The notes under the pieces are model-generated. The model did not search any database. It had not been told where the DNA came from and saw only the letters and a program-made list of their open reading frames with translations. Positions 62,863 through 64,000 of a stretch of 64,000 nt of DNA are shown here, in pieces (positions within the stretch are counted from its first letter, which is position 1; each line of letters opens with the position of its first letter). A program made the position numbers and the translations under genes. The stretch comes from Paenibacillus amylolyticus (lineage in GTDB: Bacteria; Bacillota; Bacilli; Paenibacillales; Paenibacillaceae). Location: positions 3,596,001 through 3,660,000 of the forward strand of contig NZ_CP121451.1 of assembly GCF_029689945.1 (NCBI RefSeq). The letters run 5' to 3'.

Positions 62863-64000
62863 TTATTGACGAATCTGTCCATTGCCGGTAATGCGATATT
62901 TGGTTGATGTGAGTGCTGGCAGTCCCATCGGTCCGCGTGCATGCAGTTTCTGCGTACTGATCCCGATCTCGGCTCCATAGCCAAATTCGTATCCGTCAGT
63001 GAAACGGGTGGATGCATTGTGATACACAGCTGCTGCATCCACATCATGCATGAAGCGTTCTGCATGGGCTGTATCCCGGGTTACGATACATTCGGAATGT
63101 TTGGTTCCGTAATGGGCGATGTGCTGCATCGCTTCGTCCAGATTCGCGACCACACGGATATTCAAAATATAATCGTTATACTCGGTCGCATAGTCTTCCT
63201 CGGTTGCCTCAAGGGCAGAAGGAACAAGACGGCGCACCGTGTCGCAACCTTTCAAGACCACATTGGCCTCACGGAATTGCTCGGCAAGAGCAGGCAGATG
63301 CTCTTCCGCATATGCGGCATGCAGCAGTAACGTTTCCATGGAATTACATACGGATGGACGTTGTGCCTTCGCGTTAATAGCGATTTCGGCTGCCATGATC
63401 GGATCAGCTGATTCATCCACATAGGTATGACAGATGCCAGCCCCGGTTTCAATAACAGGTACGGTTGCATTAGCAACCACATTACGAATGAGAGATGCTC
63501 CGCCGCGTGGAATGATGACATCGAGCAGTCCGTTCAACTTGAGCATTTCATCCACGGAAGCACGGTCCGCATCCTCAACCAGTTGCAGAGCATCCGCAGG
63601 CATGTCTGTCGTTGCGAGTGCCTGATGCAGCACCTCCACAATTTTGTGGTTAGAGGAGAGGGCAGAGGAACCGCCGCGCAGAAGCACTGCATTACCTGTT
63701 TTGAGACATAGTCCGGCGGCATCCACGGTTACATTAGGACGGGCTTCGTAGATAATGCCAATCAGGCCAATCGGTACTCTTGATTTTTCAACATGCAGTC
63801 CGTTAGGTCGGGTGAATGACTCCAAAACTTCCCCGACTGGATCAGGCAGATCTGCAATCTGACGTAAGCCTTCAGCAATGCCGGCAATGCGTTCCTTATT
63901 AAGTGCGAGTCGATCGAGCATCGATTCCGGCGTACCTTGTTCTCTGCCGCGTTCTAGATCTTCGGCATTTGCCGTAATGATGGAATCCGTCTCTGTAATC
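62863..64000 (-). CDS. proA: Gamma-glutamyl phosphate reductase, 5' end outside the window
   Basis: About 378 residues are visible; the frame is open to the right edge (ITETDSIITANAEDLERGRE). It has VLRGGSSALSSNHKIVEVLH, GGASLIRNVVANATVPVIET, the catalytic cysteine in RPSVCNSMETLLLH and the C-terminal STRFTDGYEFGYGAEIGIST. It reduces glutamyl phosphate to glutamate semialdehyde for proline synthesis. The missing N-terminus should be short, about 30-40 residues. proC follows 36 nt later. Confidence 0.96.
   Translation of the reverse strand, partial: ITETDSIITANAEDLERGREQGTPESMLDRLALNKERIAGIAEGLRQIADLPDPVGEVLESFTRPNGLHVEKSRVPIGLIGIIYEARPNVTVDAAGLCLKTGNAVLLRGGSSALSSNHKIVEVLHQALATTDMPADALQLVEDADRASVDEMLKLNGLLDVIIPRGGASLIRNVVANATVPVIETGAGICHTYVDESADPIMAAEIAINAKAQRPSVCNSMETLLLHAAYAEEHLPALAEQFREANVVLKGCDTVRRLVPSALEATEEDYATEYNDYILNIRVVANLDEAMQHIAHYGTKHSECIVTRDTAHAERFMHDVDAAAVYHNASTRFTDGYEFGYGAEIGISTQKLHARGPMGLPALTSTKYRITGNGQIRQ

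Overview
This 64 kb window is chromosomal core DNA from a spore-forming, low-to-mid GC Firmicute, most likely a Paenibacillus. The evidence is the gene order: spoIVA, hup, mtrB, hepS, menG, hepT, ndk, cheR, aroC-aroB-aroH, trpEDCFBA, hisC, tyrA, ypiB/ypiF-like genes, qcrABC, ypjA, ypjB, a YitT gene, ypjD, dapB, mgsA, bshB1-bshA, cca, birA, panBCD, dinG, ypmB, asnS, dnaD. This follows the known Bacillus subtilis order closely, but with lineage-specific insertions. No rRNA, tRNA, CRISPR array, prophage or complete insertion sequence was seen.

Region by region: 1-4.4 kb holds the spoIVA 3' end and an inserted sugar ABC transporter with a strong internal terminator and a CRP/FNR-like palindrome near its promoter. 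4.6-11.3 kb holds HU, TRAP (mtrB), a hidden 53-codon minus-strand gene, and a menaquinone side-chain/ring cluster (hepS, menG, a UbiA prenyltransferase, UbiX, a collapsed mqnA-like remnant, hepT), then ndk and cheR. 12.2-24.2 kb is the aromatic supra-operon. A 730-nt gap between aroH and trpE carries a sigma-A promoter, 11-13 NAG triplets (a TRAP target), a strong terminator about 320 nt further on, and a roughly 220-bp fold-rich element with 13-bp terminal inverted repeats and a 4-bp direct repeat. 24.2-29.5 kb has a candidate small RNA gene, an ECF sigma/anti-sigma pair with an apparent autoregulatory promoter, and small conserved genes. 29.6-41.2 kb has the cytochrome bc complex, lysine, methylglyoxal, bacillithiol, CCA and biotin genes. 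41.2-47.4 kb has panBCD behind a structured leader, and dinG. 47.6-56.8 kb has rex, mtaD, ypmB, a compact FtsH-like protease coupled to a small membrane protein, an acyl-CoA dehydrogenase-type gene, ackA, asnS and dnaD. 56.9-59.3 kb is a second sigma/anti-sigma pair with a membrane protein built of three PGLGHLYLG-type repeats. 59.4-64 kb is a minus-strand operon proA-proC-mtnW-mtnX-mtnB joining proline synthesis to methionine salvage.

A recurring oddity is single-base indels, mostly lost bases in homopolymers. They break about nine otherwise well-conserved genes (ndk, aroH, trpE, trpA, qcrC, bshA, mtaD, ypmB, the FtsH-like gene, the three-repeat membrane protein). In each case one base restores the family sequence, so these look like sequencing errors rather than biology. 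The mqnA-like remnant is different: it has lost more than half its length.
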